DNA from: PHAA01 sp964584415
GTDB lineage: Bacteria; Bacillota; Syntrophomonadia; Syntrophomonadales; Syntrophomonadaceae
DNA: 8,668 bases
Assembly (NCBI GenBank): GCA_964584415.1
Contig: CAZOZX010000086.1
Location: 1 to 8,668, forward strand
Direction: 5' to 3'
Shown here: one piece after another, positions 7,476-8,668 of the stretch
How positions within the stretch are numbered: the first letter of the stretch is position 1
Layout of the letters: every line of letters starts with the position of its first letter
Position numbers and translations under genes: made by a program
Notes under the pieces: generated by a model
What the model saw: only the letters and a program-made list of their open reading frames with translations
Database searches by the model: none
Told to the model about the DNA's origin: nothing

Positions 7476-7486
7476 TGGAATAAAAT
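7458..7486 (+). promoter_or_regulatory. Sigma-A promoter for the DUF554 gene
   Basis: TTGTCA (7458-7463) matches the -35 consensus at 5 of 6 positions and TAAAAT (7481-7486) matches the -10 consensus at 5 of 6, with an ideal 17-bp spacer. The expected transcription start is near 7493, giving a leader of about 67 nt. This is the best-matching -35/-10 pair in the window. Confidence 0.7.
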
Positions 7487-7501
7487 ATATACAGCTTTTG
7501 G

Positions 7502-7527
7502 GCCATCCTCGCTGTTGGGGGGATGGC
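7502..7527 (+). promoter_or_regulatory. Leader hairpin before the DUF554 gene
   Basis: GCCATCC (7502-7508) pairs perfectly with GGATGGC (7521-7527) around a 12-nt loop; two G-U pairs may extend it. A run of six G (7517-7522) lies at the 3' side and allows slipped pairing. It starts about 9 nt into the predicted transcript and ends about 20 nt before the ribosome binding site, so it could protect the 5' end or tune expression. The bases after it are not a T-run, so it is not a typical terminator. It matches no riboswitch that I know. Confidence 0.45.
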
Positions 7528-7548
7528 TTCAGCATTGTCAAAAATGCG

Positions 7549-7553
7549 GGAGG
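7549..7553 (+). promoter_or_regulatory. Ribosome binding site deciding the DUF554 start
   Basis: GGAGG (within GGGAGGG, 7548-7554) sits 6 nt before GTG 7560. The longer in-frame option, TTG 7458, coincides with the -35 box of the predicted promoter and so would not be on that promoter's transcript. It would also add 34 residues with no resemblance to a membrane segment. Confidence 0.8.
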
Positions 7554-7559
7554 GATTCT

Positions 7560-8264
7560 GTGACCGGGACCATTATTAATACCATCAGCATAATAGCAGC
7601 TGGTTTACTGGGCTTGCTTTTCCGGAAAGGAATACCGGCTAATATCAGCCGAACTATGCAGGATGGATTGGGTTTGTTAATTGTAGCTATCGGCATGCAG
7701 TATGCCTTTAAAGCGGACAGTATTGCCCTGGTCGGGGTTTGCATAGCCTTGGGAGCTGTAGTTGGCGAATGGCAGCGCTGGGAAGGTCGGCTGGAAAACG
7801 TTGGAGTCAGGTTGGAACGTGCAGTAGGCGGCAATGCTGAAGGTGGAGGCGAAAACCTGTTTGTGAAGGGATTTGTGTCTGCCACCCTGCTCTTTTGCGT
7901 AGGAGCAATGGCCATAGTAGGATCTTTGCAGGATGGCCTGACCCACAACTATGAAATACTGCTGGTTAAGTCTATGCTGGATGGGATTTTCTCCATGTTA
8001 TTTGCTGCTAGTATGGGAGTGGGAGTACTTTTTTCCGCCGTGCCTCTTTTTATTTACCAGGGCTCCATCAGCATGGCGGCGGGATATATAAAGCCACTGC
8101 TTACTGATCCTATGCTAAACAATATCAATGCATTGGGCGGGGTGCTCATAATGGGGATTGGTTTCAATGCTATGGGGGTTACCCGCATTAAAATAGCCAA
8201 CCTTTTACCGGGTTTGTTTCTGGTACCGATAGCCATGGCCATAGTTAGTCACTGGCCCTGGTAG
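7560..8264 (+). CDS. DUF554 family integral membrane protein (YdfK/YqgA-like)
   Basis: The product is a 234-residue polytopic membrane protein of the DUF554 family (the group that includes Bacillus YdfK and E. coli YqgA), whose function is not established; some members are described as putative transporters. From the GTG start it opens with TGTIINTISIIAAGLLGLL, typical of the family. Hydrophobic segments lie at about 4-20, 37-49, 55-69, 104-121, 141-168, 190-205 and 213-232, around seven spans. The family signature is clear: FCVGAMAIVGSLQDGL (112-127) followed by LLVKSMLDGIFSM and GVGVLFSA (153-160). GNAEGGGEN at 91-99 looks like a polar loop. The start choice rests on GGAGG 6 nt upstream and on family similarity beginning there. 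It has a separate promoter and sits between ligA and gatC, with no evident functional link to either. The family call is firm; the role is unknown. Confidence 0.88.
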   Translation: MTGTIINTISIIAAGLLGLLFRKGIPANISRTMQDGLGLLIVAIGMQYAFKADSIALVGVCIALGAVVGEWQRWEGRLENVGVRLERAVGGNAEGGGENLFVKGFVSATLLFCVGAMAIVGSLQDGLTHNYEILLVKSMLDGIFSMLFAASMGVGVLFSAVPLFIYQGSISMAAGYIKPLLTDPMLNNINALGGVLIMGIGFNAMGVTRIKIANLLPGLFLVPIAMAIVSHWPW

Positions 8265-8272
8265 ACTGCATA

Positions 8273-8298
8273 AAAATTAGGTGAAGAGACCTGATTTT
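8273..8298 (+). terminator. Probable weak intrinsic terminator after the DUF554 gene
   Basis: AAATTAGGT (8274-8282) pairs with ACCTGATTT (8289-8297) around a GAAGAG loop, nine pairs including one G-U, and can extend one pair to 8273/8298. The T-rich 3' arm continues into TTTTGTT, serving as the U-tract. The stem is AT-rich with only two G-C pairs, so termination may be partial and some readthrough into gatC is likely. Confidence 0.45.
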
Positions 8299-8306
8299 GT
8301 TATAAT
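8298..8306 (+). promoter_or_regulatory. Extended -10 promoter for gatCA(B)
   Basis: TGTTATAAT is a perfect TGnTATAAT extended -10 element. No good -35 is present (the best 17-bp-spaced hexamer, TAGGTG at 8278-8283, matches only 2 of 6), which is normal for extended -10 promoters. Transcription would begin near 8313, about 30 nt before the gatC start. The element begins at the last T of the preceding terminator hairpin. Confidence 0.65.
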
Positions 8307-8341
8307 ATTCAAGTAAATGTGACCGGTTAGGAGGTATATAA

Positions 8342-8626
8342 ATGGCCTTAACTATAAAGGAAGTCGAGCATGTAGCGCTATTAGCCCGCCTGAGCCTCAG
8401 CGAAGAGGAAAAGCAAAAATTTGCTGAACAATTGAATTCTATTCTTGATTATGCAGATAGCCTGAATGCCATCCCAACTAATGGGGTAGAACCGCTTACT
8501 CATATTTTACCCATCCATAACGTGTTTCGGGAGGATGAGGTAAAGCCCAGCATGGATCGCCGGGATATACTGGCTAATGCTCCGCTGGCTGAAGATGCCC
8601 AGTACAAAGTCCCGAAAATAATGTAG
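8342..8626 (+). CDS. gatC: Asp-tRNA(Asn)/Glu-tRNA(Gln) amidotransferase subunit C
   Basis: GatC is the small scaffold subunit of GatCAB, which converts misacylated Glu-tRNA(Gln) and/or Asp-tRNA(Asn) into Gln-tRNA(Gln) and Asn-tRNA(Asn) in bacteria lacking the direct synthetases. The 94-residue length is typical. The sequence follows the family throughout: EVEHVALLARLSLSEEE near the N-terminus, the helix around QLNSILDYADSLN, then GVEPLTHILP, NVFREDEVKPS and the C-terminal YKVPKIM. ATG 8342 is preceded by a near-perfect AGGAGGT (8329-8335) 6 nt away. The gatA start lies 12 nt downstream, with its own AGGAGGT overlapping the gatC stop. The gatC-gatA order and the nearby pcrA-ligA pair match a conserved Firmicute neighbourhood. 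Which tRNA is served cannot be told from GatC alone. Confidence 0.95.
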   Translation: MALTIKEVEHVALLARLSLSEEEKQKFAEQLNSILDYADSLNAIPTNGVEPLTHILPIHNVFREDEVKPSMDRRDILANAPLAEDAQYKVPKIM

Positions 8627-8638
8627 GAGGTAACGCCG

Positions 8639-8668
8639 GTGGAGTTATATGAACTTACTGTACATGAA
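8639..8668 (+). CDS. gatA: Asp-tRNA(Asn)/Glu-tRNA(Gln) amidotransferase subunit A, first ten codons (3' truncated by window)
   Basis: Only ten codons are visible: a GTG start followed by ELYELTVHE, which matches the usual GatA N-terminus (MELYELTIHEL-like). GatA is the amidase subunit that releases ammonia from glutamine for GatB. AGGAGGT (8625-8631) lies 7 nt upstream and overlaps the gatC stop codon. The amidase signature and Ser-Ser-Lys triad lie beyond the window. The call rests on the short N-terminal match plus its position directly after gatC, which together are convincing. Confidence 0.88.
   Translation, partial: MELYELTVHE

Noticed and set aside
7445..7486. Intrinsic terminator directly after ligA
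   Set aside because: The 8-bp stem is followed by TGGAATAAAATAT, not a T-run, and the same DNA carries a near-consensus promoter, so a regulatory role is preferred.
1..8668. Mobile element, CRISPR array, defence or toxin-antitoxin system
   Set aside because: No transposase, integrase, terminal repeats, regularly spaced repeats, or small two-gene modules were seen; every substantial + strand frame is a known housekeeping or DUF554 gene.

Overview
The window reads as a chromosomal segment of a low-to-mid-GC Gram-positive bacterium, most likely a member of the Clostridia. A Syntrophomonas-like lineage is my guess from the protein sequences and is not proven. The pointers are strong AGGAGG-type ribosome binding sites, frequent GTG and TTG starts (four of nine visible starts), the his gene order hisB-H-A-F-IE, and a pcrA-ligA-...-gatC-gatA neighbourhood that resembles the Bacillus pcrA-ligA-...-gatCAB region. 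All genes lie on the + strand, and I saw no mobile element, CRISPR array, rRNA or tRNA.

Bases 2-3069 are the 3' part of a histidine biosynthesis operon: the tail of hisB, then hisH, hisA, hisF and a fused hisIE, with gaps of 14 nt, 2 nt and 2 nt and a final 4-nt overlap. Together HisIE, HisA and HisFH carry PR-ATP through to imidazole glycerol phosphate (and AICAR), and HisB then dehydrates it. A two-part hairpin followed by TTTT, about 30 nt past hisIE, looks like the operon terminator.

Bases 3070-3318 are non-coding and hold that terminator, a set of spaced short repeats and a probable sigma-A promoter for the DNA repair pair pcrA (SF1A helicase) and ligA (NAD-dependent DNA ligase). These two genes are 30 nt apart and probably co-transcribed; ligA starts at TTG.

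Bases 7420-8264 hold a DUF554 family membrane protein gene. It has a near-consensus promoter of its own, an 8-bp dyad centred on the -35 box, and a hairpin in its 5' leader. A short terminator-like hairpin then runs straight into an extended -10 promoter that drives gatC and gatA, two subunits of the tRNA-dependent amidotransferase; gatA is cut by the window end after ten codons.

I do not see an undescribed multi-gene system here. The coding content is conventional. The points worth a second look are in the intergenic DNA: the dyad over the DUF554 promoter, the leader hairpin, the repeat set upstream of pcrA and the terminator/promoter overlap before gatC.
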